From assembly GCA_009380075.1 (NCBI GenBank), contig WHSO01000004.1, positions 23,078-87,077 on the forward strand: 64,000 bases of DNA, read 5' to 3'. This document shows positions 49,577-59,708 of the stretch, in pieces. Under the pieces are notes generated by a model, which saw nothing but the letters and a program-made list of their open reading frames with translations, did no database searches and was not told the DNA's origin. This stretch comes from Alphaproteobacteria bacterium. GTDB lineage: Bacteria; Pseudomonadota; Alphaproteobacteria; SMXQ01. The translations under genes were made by a program, and so were the position numbers. The first letter of the stretch is position 1; the number at the start of each line of letters is the position of its first letter.

Positions 49577-50095
49577 ATGGAGGGTCAAATGAATCAGGTC
49601 GCCCAACAGATCGAGGTTCACGTGCCTGCGCTGATGCGCTACGCAAGGGCGCTTGCTCACAATCCGACGGCCGCGGAAGATCTGGTTCAGGAATGCGTTG
49701 TCCGGGCCCTGACAAAAGCGAGCCTTTACAAACCCGGCACCAACCTGCGCGCCTGGCTTTTTACAATCCTGCACAATCTCTATGTCAGTGAAATGCGGCG
49801 CAACAAGAAATGGAAGGAAGCCGCAAATCCAGAAGCCGCGCTAGACTCCCTGTCGGTGGCGCCAAGACAGACACATGCGGTCATGCTTCGTGCCGTAAGG
49901 GAAGCCATGAGGCGTCTCCCCAGCCAGCAGAAGATGATCCTGTATTTCATCGGCGTCGAGGGCAAATCCTACAAGGAGGTATCGCGGGAGCTCGGCATAC
50001 CTGTGGGAACCGTGAAGTCCCGTTGCTCGCGCGCGCGTGACACCCTGCAACAGGAACTGGACAACAGGACCGCATCCTTCCCGCACGCCGCGTGA
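49577..50095 (+). CDS. ECF RNA polymerase sigma factor (EcfG-like candidate)
   Basis: AAEDLVQECVVRALTKASLYKPGTNLRAWLFTILHNLYVSEMRR; LPSQQKMILYFIGVEGKSYKEVSRELGIPVGTVKSRCSRARDTL. Confidence 0.9.
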   Translation: MEGQMNQVAQQIEVHVPALMRYARALAHNPTAAEDLVQECVVRALTKASLYKPGTNLRAWLFTILHNLYVSEMRRNKKWKEAANPEAALDSLSVAPRQTHAVMLRAVREAMRRLPSQQKMILYFIGVEGKSYKEVSRELGIPVGTVKSRCSRARDTLQQELDNRTASFPHAA

Positions 50096-50140
50096 TACAC
50101 GCGGACCGGGGCCGCCCCTCCCCAGACACATCGAAAAAAG

Positions 50141-50164
50141 CGCGAGGCCCTGCAGGGCCTCGCG
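50141..50164. terminator. bidirectional hairpin terminator
   Basis: Perfect 24-nt palindrome CGCGAGGCCCTGCAGGGCCTCGCG flanked by AAAAAAG and CCTTCTT. Confidence 0.65.
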
Positions 50165-50220
50165 CCTTCTTCCGCCGCTGCCGGTACGATATCCCGTGCC
50201 GGAGCACCGTGAAATGTCGG

Positions 50221-50535
50221 TTACTTCACGGTGATGTTGTTCTCGACGTTGCGGACACCTTCGACGGACCGGGCGAGTTCACCCGCGCGCCTCTTTTCCT
50301 CGGCGCTGTTCACGAATCCACTCAACTGAACCGTGTCCCTGAAGGTCGTCACATCGATCGGAAAGATACTGACGGACTTGTCCTGAGCAATCTTGGCACG
50401 AACCTTGGTACTGATCACGGTCGCATCGACGTATTCGCCCGTGCTCTCCTGCGTCGGGGTCGACTGACACGCGACGGCCGACAGGGCGAATATCGCCATG
50501 GATGCGGCGACAACGGTTTTCGGCACATTGATCAT
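50221..50535 (-). CDS. BON domain-containing lipoprotein
   Basis: Lipobox SAVAC; VDATVISTKVRAKIAQDKSVSIFPIDVTTFRDTVQLSGFVNSAEEKRRAGELARSVEGVRNVENNI. Confidence 0.9.
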   Translation of the reverse strand: MINVPKTVVAASMAIFALSAVACQSTPTQESTGEYVDATVISTKVRAKIAQDKSVSIFPIDVTTFRDTVQLSGFVNSAEEKRRAGELARSVEGVRNVENNITVK

Positions 50536-50603
50536 CGATCACTCCTCCGGTTTTCTTGCCGGCGTGCGGAAACCAGTGGTTCCGCAGCCCTCTCACCTAT
50601 AAA

Positions 50604-50629
50604 ACGCTTGGATGGTTGCCGGGGTTCCC
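50604..50629 (-). promoter_or_regulatory. EcfG-type promoter GGAAC-N17-CGTT
   Basis: Forward AACG cttggatggttgccggg GTTCC, 69 nt upstream of BON gene. Confidence 0.8.
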
Positions 50630-50770
50630 TTCCGAGCATACGGGGGAAGCGGGGTCGCGCCGCCGCATTGCTTTTCAATTTCCTGGGGTTGCAGCGATGC
50701 GGGATGCGTATTGCGCAAACCAGACGGAGAGGCCCAGCCTAGCCGGCGTGCGTGAGTTGGTCTCGCTTTT

Positions 50771-51478
50771 CTAGCGAAAGGCGAGATCCGCCACGACAGG
50801 CAGATGGTCCGAAGAAGGATACGCTTGTCGGTCGATCCAGGAGCGCACCACGGTTCCGCCCGGCCGGACAAGAATGCGATCCAGGGCAAGCACCGGAAAC
50901 CGCGCCGGGAAACTGGCGTGCGCCGTATAATCGTCGAAGATCCCGGAAAAGAGACTCCAGGCGGCGCCGCGACGGCTCCATTCGTTCAGGTCACCAAGCA
51001 GCATCATGGGCGTGGATAAGTCGGAGTCGACAATCTCTCGGAGCAGAGCCGCTTGCCGGCGGCGTTCCGCCCGTCTGACCCCAAGATGGGTTGAGATGAC
51101 CCGCACCACGGCTCCGGTCGGAAGCCGAACGCAGGCTTCCATTACTTTTCGCTTCTCCCGGCCTGGTATCGAAATGTCGTACACCTTGCGCTTGTCCAGT
51201 TTGAAGCGACTGGCCAGCATCTGTCCGTAGTCGCCGTCGGCGCCGGAAATCGACCAGGCCTCATGACCGTGAAGCCCGACTTGGCTGCGGAGGTACCCGT
51301 ACGTATCCGTCTGTTGCTCTGATTTTCTTCGGGTATCAACCTCCTGAAATGCCGCAACATCAGGCGCAATTCTCTTTATAACCTCGCCGATACGCTCGAT
51401 ATCGTGACGCCCGTCGCTGCCGACACATCCGTGGATGTTCCAGGTCGCGACCCGAATCCCCTTTTTCTTGTTATTCAT
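50771..51478 (-). CDS. endonuclease/exonuclease/phosphatase family protein (YbhP-like)
   Basis: IRVATWNIHGCVGSDGRHDIERIGEVIKRIAPDVAAFQEVD; LLGDLNEW; SSDHLPVVADL. Confidence 0.88.
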   Translation of the reverse strand: MNNKKKGIRVATWNIHGCVGSDGRHDIERIGEVIKRIAPDVAAFQEVDTRRKSEQQTDTYGYLRSQVGLHGHEAWSISGADGDYGQMLASRFKLDKRKVYDISIPGREKRKVMEACVRLPTGAVVRVISTHLGVRRAERRRQAALLREIVDSDLSTPMMLLGDLNEWSRRGAAWSLFSGIFDDYTAHASFPARFPVLALDRILVRPGGTVVRSWIDRQAYPSSDHLPVVADLAFR

Positions 51479-53657
51479 TGGGCACGGCACGCCGCTTTTC
51501 TGCAAAGCGTTGTATGGCAAGCCCCAGGGAGAACATGGTGGCCATTCCCAACCCGAGGAAGAGGATGTGAATTGGGTCCGGATCCGTTAGCGATTGAACA
51601 AACTGGTACCCCATCAGGGTCAGTATCAGGATTCCCGGGAACATACCGAGGACGGTGCCGAGGAGAAAATCTGCGAGCCGGACCCGAATGGCGCCCGCAG
51701 CAAAGTTGACCAAGGTAAATGGCGCGACAGGCAGCATCCGCATTGCCATGACACTCAGGATTCCGCGATTCGCGAGAATCCGGTTGAGCCGGCTCACTTT
51801 TGGACCGAGAAAGCCGCGAAGCGGCCGCCCCCCGATGAGACGGCCCAGCTGAAAGGTCGCAACAGCGCTCAGGAGAGAGCCCCCAAGAGCAAGGGTAATC
51901 GCGGTAGGCGGTTCGAACATCATGCCCGTAACGGCGATAAGAACGGTAACGGGAAAGGCGATCATCCCGCCGATCAGGTATGCGAGTATAATGACGAACG
52001 GCATGAAGGAATCGCTGCCGAATCCCCTCAGCCAACCAATCAGTTCCTTTGGGTTCGCCAGATCGGCCAATGGCGTATAGCGCCAGAGCGCAACGAATGC
52101 GAGTACGACAAACGCAATCGCCAAGAATCTTCCCCAGCGCGTCGGCAATGCACTTGACGTGTTGGCGCCGAAAAGGTTCCCGAAGACCGCAGGCGGCAAT
52201 ATGGGCCGTTCGGGATCGGCGAACTGTTCGATTGTCGAAGGAGCCCCCTCCTTCGATGCGTTTCCGAGCTCAACGGGTCGGAGCGTCCGCGGACGGCCCA
52301 GAAGGCCGTCCACTGCCTTCAGAAAGGTGGGATGCGTCTCGAGCGCCTGCTCCACATCATCGATTTTGACACCGAGATGTTCCGCGATCAGTCTGTTGCG
52401 AACCTTTGTTATCGATATTCTGTGATCCATAGACTCGGCCTTCACGACGAGATCGCATTCGGAGTCCGTTCCCATCGAACGATTGTTCAGATTGGCCGAG
52501 CCCACACGCAGGAACCGGTCGTCAACAACCATGAATTTCGAGTGCACGAAGATTCCCTTGTTTGCCTCCTCCCCCGGTAGGCATGGATACATGAGGCGGA
52601 CACGAGCGCCGACACCCGCATCGTACAGATGGCGCATGAATCGATGACGTCCCGCCCCCATGCTCTGATCTTCCAGCCATCCCTTGGCTAGGTTGGGCCC
52701 GACGATCAGAACCTCCAGTCGCGGGTTTGCGATCATCCGTTCGGCGAGAGAATGTGCGATACAATTCGCCGTCAGATACTGGGACTCGATATAGATCGCG
52801 TCGGCCGCGGCACCTATCGAACTCATGTACAGGGATTCAACCTCGCGTACTTCGCGACGCCCCCGGTATGCGGGGCATGTCCGGGCAATCGCGATGGGAA
52901 CGTCCCTGAAGTCCGGAACCGTATTGCCCGGCCAGGGGTCACCCGTGGGAAAAAGCGCCGGGACAGTGCCGCTGGTGGAATCTCGCCAACGCTTGCGGAC
53001 GAGCTGCGCGAGCGCACTCGCTGCATCGCCGTCGACTACCATCTGGATGTCGTGAAACGGGGGATAAATCTCTCCCCCTGGATCGCGCCGTCGAGGGTCG
53101 GCTCCGTCATGTGAGGGCGTATCCCAACGACGAATGGTCAGGTCGATACCGCCGGAAAAAGCGACGGCATCGTCGATCACCACGATTTTCTGATGATGAC
53201 TTGATGCAAATGGGAACTGATCATCCAGACAGATGGAAATCTGTTCCGGCGTCATCCAGTTCAGGTTGACCATGGGTAGCGGCTCCCGCTCCAGCGCATA
53301 GAGCATCGAATAGTCCCAGAGCACGATGTTGATTCTGAGTTCTGGACGACGGGTCACGAGCTCGACGAGGAACGGTCCCAATTCTTCTGGGTAACCGTCG
53401 TCCGCCTTGCCCGACGGCCCGACAAGTCGCATGCGGCTATCGACATCCCATCCGACAAGAAAGACCCTTCGTCGCGCCAAGAGCAGGCTTTCCCGGAGGG
53501 CACCAAAGTACGTGGCAGCGTCGATCAGAACCGCTGCGCGCCTTGTCGTCGCGACTTGCCAGCAATCTTCATTTTGGATGAGCGTTCCCCGTTGGAACCC
53601 CGCCCTCCTTGAAGGGCGCTTCATCTTTTCTGATAACCACGCAAGCTGATGGGCCAT
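51471..53657 (-). CDS. phospholipase D/cardiolipin synthase-like protein fused to C-terminal VTT (DedA/TVP38-type) membrane domain
   Basis: HHQKIVVIDDAVAFSGGIDLT and HSKFMVVDDRFLRVGSANLNNRSMGTDSE HKD motifs; C-terminal multi-TM GRLIGGRPLRGFLGPKVSRLNRIL...PFTLVNFAAGAIRV. Confidence 0.9.
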   Translation of the reverse strand: MAHQLAWLSEKMKRPSRRAGFQRGTLIQNEDCWQVATTRRAAVLIDAATYFGALRESLLLARRRVFLVGWDVDSRMRLVGPSGKADDGYPEELGPFLVELVTRRPELRINIVLWDYSMLYALEREPLPMVNLNWMTPEQISICLDDQFPFASSHHQKIVVIDDAVAFSGGIDLTIRRWDTPSHDGADPRRRDPGGEIYPPFHDIQMVVDGDAASALAQLVRKRWRDSTSGTVPALFPTGDPWPGNTVPDFRDVPIAIARTCPAYRGRREVREVESLYMSSIGAAADAIYIESQYLTANCIAHSLAERMIANPRLEVLIVGPNLAKGWLEDQSMGAGRHRFMRHLYDAGVGARVRLMYPCLPGEEANKGIFVHSKFMVVDDRFLRVGSANLNNRSMGTDSECDLVVKAESMDHRISITKVRNRLIAEHLGVKIDDVEQALETHPTFLKAVDGLLGRPRTLRPVELGNASKEGAPSTIEQFADPERPILPPAVFGNLFGANTSSALPTRWGRFLAIAFVVLAFVALWRYTPLADLANPKELIGWLRGFGSDSFMPFVIILAYLIGGMIAFPVTVLIAVTGMMFEPPTAITLALGGSLLSAVATFQLGRLIGGRPLRGFLGPKVSRLNRILANRGILSVMAMRMLPVAPFTLVNFAAGAIRVRLADFLLGTVLGMFPGILILTLMGYQFVQSLTDPDPIHILFLGLGMATMFSLGLAIQRFAEKRRAVPNE

Positions 53658-53815
53658 TTCAGGAGCCGCTTATGCGAATCGATCCACGGTTTGCCTTCGA
53701 TATCTAAAGATGTGCTGAGGTTGGAACCTGGGACGTGAATGACCTAGGGCCAAATGACGTCACAACCTCATCCGCCCCGTGCAAGACCGCCTGAGAGCAG
53801 GCGATCACCAGAGAC

Positions 53816-53841
53816 AACGAACGAGCGCCGCATTCGGTTCC
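53816..53841 (-). promoter_or_regulatory. EcfG-type promoter GGAAC-N17-CGTT
   Basis: Forward AACG aacgagcgccgcattcg GTTCC, 159 nt upstream of PLD gene. Confidence 0.7.
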
Positions 53842-53980
53842 AGATTCAAACGGGAGCTACTACCTCATGCACCGGGGCATGGAGAGCGGCATCGGGCCGG
53901 CACCCGGCATGCGCCCCGCCCGAACTGGATTCGGCGGGGCTGTTCGGCTTGGCGCGCGCTTGCGTGCGGTCCGGAAGGCT

Positions 53981-54728
53981 TCAAGTCTCGTCGAGGCGAA
54001 ACATGTAGCCGACGTTCCTGATCGTCTTGATAAGCGCGGGCTTTCGGTGATCCTGCTCGATCTTTCGACGCAGCCGGCCAACCTGCACGTCGATACTCCG
54101 GTCGAAAGCCTCGGTCCTGCCGTTTCGCGAGTAATCGAGAAGCTGTTCTCTCGATAACGCCCGATTCGGATGGGAAACGAACGCGATCAGAAGATCAAAC
54201 TCACCACTCGTCAACTCCACCGATTTCCCTCCCGAAGATACGAGAGACCGGCGCGAGCAATCGAGTGTCCACCCGGAAAATCTGTAGGTTTCGGGTGTTG
54301 CCCGGATGCGTTCGGGACCGCTTATCGAAGTCGAGTAATTTGGGCTGGGTTCACCATTCTGCCCAAATCCGCGCCGGCGCAATATGCTCTTAACGCGGGC
54401 AAGGACCTCTCTCATGTTGAACGGCTTGACAAGATAGTCGTCGGCGCCGACCTCCAGCCCCGCGACCCGATCGACCACGTCTTCCTTGCCGCTGATGATG
54501 AAAATCCCGATGCTCGGGTATTGTTCCCGCAGCCTGCGGGCGATGGTAAATCCATCCTCGTTCGGGAGCTTCAGGTCGAGCAGGACCAGTTCCGGCACCT
54601 TTTGCCGAATTTGCCCGAACAACGACGCGCCGTCTTTCGCTTCGCGAACGTCGAACCCTTCGTCGCTGAGATACTCCTTCACGACGTCACGGATTTCCGA
54701 ATCATCGTCAACAACAATGATTGTCATA
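53981..54728 (-). CDS. OmpR-family response regulator
   Basis: MTIIVVDDDSEIRDVVKEYLSDEGFDV, LVLLDLKLPNEDG, VGADDYLVKPFNMREVLARVKSILRR; wHTH C-terminus. Confidence 0.95.
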
Positions 54729-55167
54729 TCAAGTCGATCCTGATCTTCGGAAGCCCCTATGAATCGTAGCGCCAAGCGAGAGTTAGATGGGGGTCTGGCC
54801 TGAACTATACGCGTTCGTAAACCTTACGCCACAAATTGATGCACCGCCCGCTCGTTCCCCCCAAGATAGTTTTGGGCATGTTCGAAGGCAACTTTGCCCC
54901 CGCAAGTGGTTACGTGTCCCGGCAAAGCGTACTCCAGGCTCTAAGGACGTGTCCCATGCATCGGAAACTTCCCTGGATGTGGATACCCCGATAGCCAAGT
55001 CTATCTTCCGGCGGAGGACCGTTCGCCCGATCGTCCGCTCAACGGCCGAGCCAGTCCAGTAAAGGATGCCGCTTGGAAGCGTAGAAAGTGGTGCTTACGC
55101 CGCCCGGACGCGGGCATATACAGGACCGTTGAATCGTACGGAAATTCCCAATCCGGCCAAGGCTCTG

Positions 55168-55193
55168 GAACACGGTTCCGTACCGACGCGTTG
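55168..55193 (+). promoter_or_regulatory. EcfG-type promoter GGAAC-N17-CGTT
   Basis: GGAAC acggttccgtaccgacg CGTT, 124 nt upstream of 55317 gene. Confidence 0.75.
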
Positions 55194-55316
55194 ATGAGGG
55201 ATCAGCGTGCACGCCGCCGCCGCGGGGCAAATACTGCGAATAGGTGGAACCTTAAGCAACTCGCCGGCGCCGAGTACAGCGGATATAGCTCTGAAGCTAG
55301 TGCGGACCTTCGAAAG

Positions 55317-55556
55317 ATGAGCAGTAAAAACTATACCATTCACGAGGCCCTGGTGGACCCCAAGCGCATATTTGGGACGCCCGAACTGGTGCTGTCGGAA
55401 CCCCGCCTTGACCGGGAAGCTAAACTTAGAATCCTGCGCAACTGGGAGCAGGACGCGGAAGCGCTCCTGAGAGCAGAGAATGAGGGTATGGAGGGAGACG
55501 GCCCGGCCCTGCTGCAGCGTGTCCGACGGGCCATTGCCTCTCTAACGGAAAAGTAA
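55317..55556 (+). CDS. small conserved hypothetical protein (paralog of 46963..47211)
   Basis: MSSKNYTIHEALVDPKRIFGTPELVLSEPRLDREAKLRILRNWEQDAEALLRAENEGMEGDGPALLQRVRRAIASLTEK. Confidence 0.78.
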   Translation: MSSKNYTIHEALVDPKRIFGTPELVLSEPRLDREAKLRILRNWEQDAEALLRAENEGMEGDGPALLQRVRRAIASLTEK

Positions 55557-55671
55557 CAGGTCGGGCCGGATCGAAGCAGGGCACCTTCTAATAAGCCGGG
55601 GCCGTTTGCAGGGATTGGTGATTTCCCCCCAATCGCCACCGATTACAAAAGCCCGAAGCGGTATGCACCGG

Positions 55672-55992
55672 TCAGGCCTTGCCCTCGATCGCAACGACAT
55701 CGGACACAGAACTCTCCTGGCGGATCGCCTTCAGTTCCCGGTATTCCTGGGAGCCGTACCACGATCTGAGGCTCCCCATATCGGGAAACCTGATGATCGT
55801 CACCCGTTCCGGCGCGTCGTCATCACGATTGGCACCTGATTCCCAGTCGCCTTCAAGGACCTCGAAGCCGTCGCAACGGGCCAGGACTTCGCCACCGAAT
55901 CTTTCGATGGTTTCGTCCACGGTACGGGCGTAGGCCCTGAGTTTCTCGGAATCGCTGATGTCTTTTCTGTGCGCTATGAAGTACGCGGCCAT
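55672..55992 (-). CDS. DUF1330 domain-containing protein
   Basis: AAYFIAHRKDISDSEKLRAYARTVDETIERFGGEVLARCDGFEVLEG...RVTIIRFPDMGSLRSWYGSQEYREL. Confidence 0.88.
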   Translation of the reverse strand: MAAYFIAHRKDISDSEKLRAYARTVDETIERFGGEVLARCDGFEVLEGDWESGANRDDDAPERVTIIRFPDMGSLRSWYGSQEYRELKAIRQESSVSDVVAIEGKA

Positions 55993-56091
55993 TCTGAACC
56001 TCCTTCTCGATGTAACACTGCGAATGGATTCCCTGCGTCCGAACGATGTTATGAAACAGCCCGGCCCAGGATGACCCGTCCCGTCCAGGCG

Positions 56092-56604
56092 TTACGACCG
56101 AAACGCATACTTTGAGTTGTCGGTTAGGTCAGGCGTGTGAGGGCTCTTCATGGATCGCGCGATTTCCCAAACCTTGCGGAGAGGGTTCGTACTTACATCC
56201 CATCGTTCGGCCTGATCGAGGGTAATACGGATCAGCCTCAAATCTTCATCGTCGACCCCATGCTCGAACCAGGCGACGGCCTCGACAACCGCGTATTTGC
56301 GCGCCTTTTCCGGGTCACGCAGGACCGTCGCCTCGCCGGAGACCGAAATATAGATCTCCTTTGCGCTATCGACCAATGTCACGCCAACACGCCCGTCCCG
56401 TTCGATTTCAGGGATCTTGTGATCTTCGGCGCGAGTAAAGACGTAAAGGGCTTCTTCGTTCCGGTCGGCACATATCAGGACAGGGCGACTGCGAAGGACC
56501 CCATCATCGTGTGTGATGAGCATCCCGATCCGGATCGCGGCTATGTCGGACCACAGCGACTCCAGATCGTTGCTATGGGACTCCTGATGAGGTTCATTTG
56601 CCAT
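56092..56604 (-). CDS. pyridoxamine 5'-phosphate oxidase family / general stress protein 26-like
   Basis: LWSDIAAIRIGMLITHDDGVLRSRPVLICADRNEEALYVFTRAEDHKIPEIERDGRVGVTLVD. Confidence 0.88.
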   Translation of the reverse strand: MANEPHQESHSNDLESLWSDIAAIRIGMLITHDDGVLRSRPVLICADRNEEALYVFTRAEDHKIPEIERDGRVGVTLVDSAKEIYISVSGEATVLRDPEKARKYAVVEAVAWFEHGVDDEDLRLIRITLDQAERWDVSTNPLRKVWEIARSMKSPHTPDLTDNSKYAFRS

Positions 56605-56713
56605 GTTCTGGTACCGAATGTCCCTATCACCCAGTGGACGCCGGCGCCGCGCCGGTTCGCCGGACCTGCCGGCACGACGAACCTCGTCCATTCCATCGGT
56701 TGTAGCTGCCTTG

Positions 56714-56977
56714 TTACTTTTCGGGCTTGGTGTAGTCCCGCACCACCGCGGGATCCTGCTCACGTGCCTGCTCCCGCCCTTTGGCTTCTGCCTCTTTCAG
56801 CTCTTCGCGTTCCGGCCCTTGAAGGGCTTCCTTGGCTTTCTCGGCGGCCGCGTCCACCTTTCCCGATTTGGCGAATTCGCGCGCCTGTTTGTTGAACTTT
56901 CGCGCAGCTGTCCGGTTGCCCTCGCCTTCGTTCTGGCCTGTGCTTCGCTGGGTGGCATTCGATTTCGGTTCACTCAT
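56714..56977 (-). CDS. small hydrophilic hypothetical stress protein
   Basis: MSEPKSNATQRSTGQNEGEGNRTAARKFNKQAREFAKSGKVDAAAEKAKEALQGPEREELKEAEAKGREQAREQDP. Confidence 0.7.
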   Translation of the reverse strand: MSEPKSNATQRSTGQNEGEGNRTAARKFNKQAREFAKSGKVDAAAEKAKEALQGPEREELKEAEAKGREQAREQDPAVVRDYTKPEK

Positions 56978-57103
56978 GATTTTTCTCCGCTTGATCCGGA
57001 CGTCACGACTCATCGCAGGAAGACCAGCTGTCGTTTAGCGCCGGAAACGCTTGCGATGAGGCGCATCGCACACATACAAACTACTGGTTGTCGGTACCGA
57101 TTC

Positions 57104-57128
57104 AACGCGGGCGCCACGACCCGGTTCC
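57104..57128 (-). promoter_or_regulatory. EcfG-type promoter GGAAC-N16-CGTT
   Basis: Forward AACG cgggcgccacgacccg GTTCC, upstream of 56977 gene (and downstream PPOX gene). Confidence 0.78.
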
Positions 57129-57166
57129 GGGGTAATTGGCAATCCGCTTGACGCCCGATAACGGGC

Positions 57167-57673
57167 CTACGTGACGGAGATGCAATAGCAATCGGCGTCC
57201 TTGGCCACGGCGCTGGAAACGCTGCCCATGATCAGCCCCTTGAGGTTTCCGTGCCCACGATTACCCATGACGATGACGTCAGCGTTTTCGTTCTTTGCTG
57301 TCGCCAGGATTCGCTCCGCCGCGACACCCTGTTCGACAATGGTCCGCACATTCTTTGCGCCTCTCTCCTCCGCGGCCCTTCGGGAATCCTGCATCAACCG
57401 GTCCGCCGCCATCTGGGCCTGTTCATGCGCGCGCTGGAGTTCCTGCGCTGCAAGGCTGCCGGTATCTCCCTTTCCCGGCGTCACCGGTGGAACGACGAAT
57501 CCAAGAGCGTGCGCATCCGGGTAATACAGCCAGTCCGGGGCTTCATCGGTGGGATTGATGACATGGACCAAAGTGATCTCGGCACCGTGGACTTTGGCAA
57601 GATCGCCGGCCAGTTCGACAGCTCGCGTCCCGGACTCCGACCCGTCAGTCGCCGCCAGTATCTTCGTGTACAT
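57167..57673 (-). CDS. universal stress protein (UspA family)
   Basis: MYTKILAATDGSESGTRAVELAGDLAKVHGAEITLVHVI...GNRGHGNLKGLIMGSVSSAV. Confidence 0.95.
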   Translation of the reverse strand: MYTKILAATDGSESGTRAVELAGDLAKVHGAEITLVHVINPTDEAPDWLYYPDAHALGFVVPPVTPGKGDTGSLAAQELQRAHEQAQMAADRLMQDSRRAAEERGAKNVRTIVEQGVAAERILATAKNENADVIVMGNRGHGNLKGLIMGSVSSAVAKDADCYCISVT

Positions 57674-57746
57674 CGGAGCATCTCCATTGCCGTTCACAAT
57701 TGGCCGCCCCATGAATCCATGCGGATTCAGGCACCCATGTCGAGAC

Positions 57747-57772
57747 AACGCCGGCTTCCCCGCGCAGGTTCC
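57747..57772 (-). promoter_or_regulatory. EcfG-type promoter GGAAC-N17-CGTT
   Basis: Forward AACG ccggcttccccgcgcag GTTCC, 74 nt upstream of usp. Confidence 0.8.
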
Positions 57773-57817
57773 GCCGGACGCGCGGCCCGTCGCGGTGTAC
57801 AGCGCGCGATGTCGGCC

Positions 57818-59227
57818 TCAAGACCTGCGTTCGGGCCGCAACATGTCTCCTGGTCTCACCAACCGGTCGAATTCCTCCGAATCGAGAAGACCGAGCGCGA
57901 CGGCTGCTTCCTTCAGGGAGGTGTTTTCCTGATAAGCCTTCCTGGCGATAAGGGCCGCCTTGTCATACCCTAGGCGGGGATTCAACGCGGTCACGAGCAT
58001 GAGCGACCGCTCGACGCCAGCCTGCAAGTGTTCCTCGTTTGCTTCGATACCCCGAATGCACTTTTTCGCAAAACTGTCGCAGGCGTCGGACATAAGCGCG
58101 ATCGACTGCAGCAGGTTCAGAATCATGACCGGTTTGAAGGTGTTGAGCTCGAACTGACCGCCAGCCCCTGCAATCGTCAAGGTTACGTGGTTGCCCATGA
58201 CCTGCACGCAGACCATGGTCAAAGCCTCAACCTGCGTCGGATTGACTTTCCCAGGCATGATCGACGACCCCGGCTCGTTTTCCGGGAGGGACAATTCAGC
58301 GAGTCCCGACCGTGGGCCGCTCCCCATCATACGTATGTCATTGGCGATCTTCGTAAGAGATACCGCCAGAACATTGAGCGCACCAGAAACCTCCACGAGC
58401 GTATCGTGCGCGGCAATGGCCTCGAACTTGTTTGCAGCGGGGAAGAAGGTCAATCCCGTTGCGCGGCTGACGCGGTCGGCAAAGCACTCGGCGAATCCTT
58501 CGACGGTGTTCATACCCGTGCCCACGGCGGTCGCACCCTGCGCCAACCTTTGCAACCGCGGTAAACCCGTTCTCAATCGATCAATGCCGTTTCGGATTTG
58601 CTCCGCATAGGCCGAGAATTCATTGCCGAGCGTCACCGGCGTGGCGTCCATCATATGCGTGCGGCCGATCTTGAGAATACCCGCGAATGCATCAGCTTTC
58701 TCGCCCAGTGCGTCCTTCAGATGTTGCAGCGCCGGAACGGCGTAGCGCTCGAGTTGTTCGACGACCGCAATATGCATGACGGTGGGGAAGGTGTCGTTGC
58801 TCGACTGGCTCATATTGCAGTGATCGTTGGGATGGACCGGCGATTTCCCACCCCGTGTACCCGTCAGGATTTCGTTGGCGCGGGCGGCGATTACCTCATT
58901 GGCATTCATGTTGGATTGAGTGCCGGAACCCGACTGCCACACCACCAGGGGAAATTCATCGGTCATTCCGCCCTCAGCCACGTCGTGAGCCGCAGCAACA
59001 ATGGCCTCGCCTCTGCGCCGATCGAGCAAGCCAAGGTCCATGTTGGCCTCTGCCGCGGCACGTTTTTGGACTCCAAACGCGCGAACGACAGGAATCGGCA
59101 TCCGCTCGTGTCCGATCTTGAAGTTTGTGAGCGCGCGCTGTGTCTGGGCTCCCCAATATCGTTCCGCCGGAACCTCGATAGGCCCCATGAAATCATGCTC
59201 GATTCGCGTGTTGTTCGTATCCGCCAT
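57818..59227 (-). CDS. fumC: class II fumarate hydratase
   Basis: [38 protein letters not shown]. Confidence 0.96.
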   Translation of the reverse strand: MADTNNTRIEHDFMGPIEVPAERYWGAQTQRALTNFKIGHERMPIPVVRAFGVQKRAAAEANMDLGLLDRRRGEAIVAAAHDVAEGGMTDEFPLVVWQSGSGTQSNMNANEVIAARANEILTGTRGGKSPVHPNDHCNMSQSSNDTFPTVMHIAVVEQLERYAVPALQHLKDALGEKADAFAGILKIGRTHMMDATPVTLGNEFSAYAEQIRNGIDRLRTGLPRLQRLAQGATAVGTGMNTVEGFAECFADRVSRATGLTFFPAANKFEAIAAHDTLVEVSGALNVLAVSLTKIANDIRMMGSGPRSGLAELSLPENEPGSSIMPGKVNPTQVEALTMVCVQVMGNHVTLTIAGAGGQFELNTFKPVMILNLLQSIALMSDACDSFAKKCIRGIEANEEHLQAGVERSLMLVTALNPRLGYDKAALIARKAYQENTSLKEAAVALGLLDSEEFDRLVRPGDMLRPERRS

Positions 59228-59317
59228 CACGGGCTCCAAAGGGAAAGTCGTATTGCTGCAATAACATCAGCGACAAGGAGGGGTTGTACAATACCCCCTG
59301 ATTCATGGCCCGAAAAA

Positions 59318-59342
59318 GGAACCGCCATCACGGGGGAGCGTT
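59318..59342 (+). promoter_or_regulatory. EcfG-type promoter GGAAC-N16-CGTT
   Basis: GGAAC cgccatcacgggggag CGTT, 21 nt before a 43-codon ORF. Confidence 0.78.
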
Positions 59343-59362
59343 GACATTTATGGAGACTAACG

Positions 59363-59494
59363 ATGCATGGGAAACATACCCGACAAACGCGCCTCCCCTT
59401 GGTTATTGCTACAGTGGTGGTTGTGGGACTGTGTATCCTGATAGTGTTCCTTCCGAGCGCACCGGCAACCGGTCCTTTGATTCCACTAACTTAG
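59363..59494 (+). CDS. 43-aa single-TM small protein candidate
   Basis: Hand translation MHGKHTRQTRLPLVIATVVVVGLCILIVFLPSAPATGPLIPLT; directly downstream of EcfG-type promoter. Confidence 0.5.
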   Translation: MHGKHTRQTRLPLVIATVVVVGLCILIVFLPSAPATGPLIPLT

Positions 59495-59708
59495 GGACGC
59501 GGACTTTGCCGTCCACGTGTTTTGCCTTGGGAAGCGCACCGCCGAAGACGCTGCCGGGGCACCCGCCCCAACCGTTCCCCGAGCACCCGCCGTTACCCGA
59601 TCCGGAACCCAAACGGCCGCCGCGGGAACTACCTCCGGAGGAGCCCCAGGAATTGCCGCCGCGCCAACTACCGGACGAAATCCCACCGCCAGATGACCGC
59701 CCTGATGG

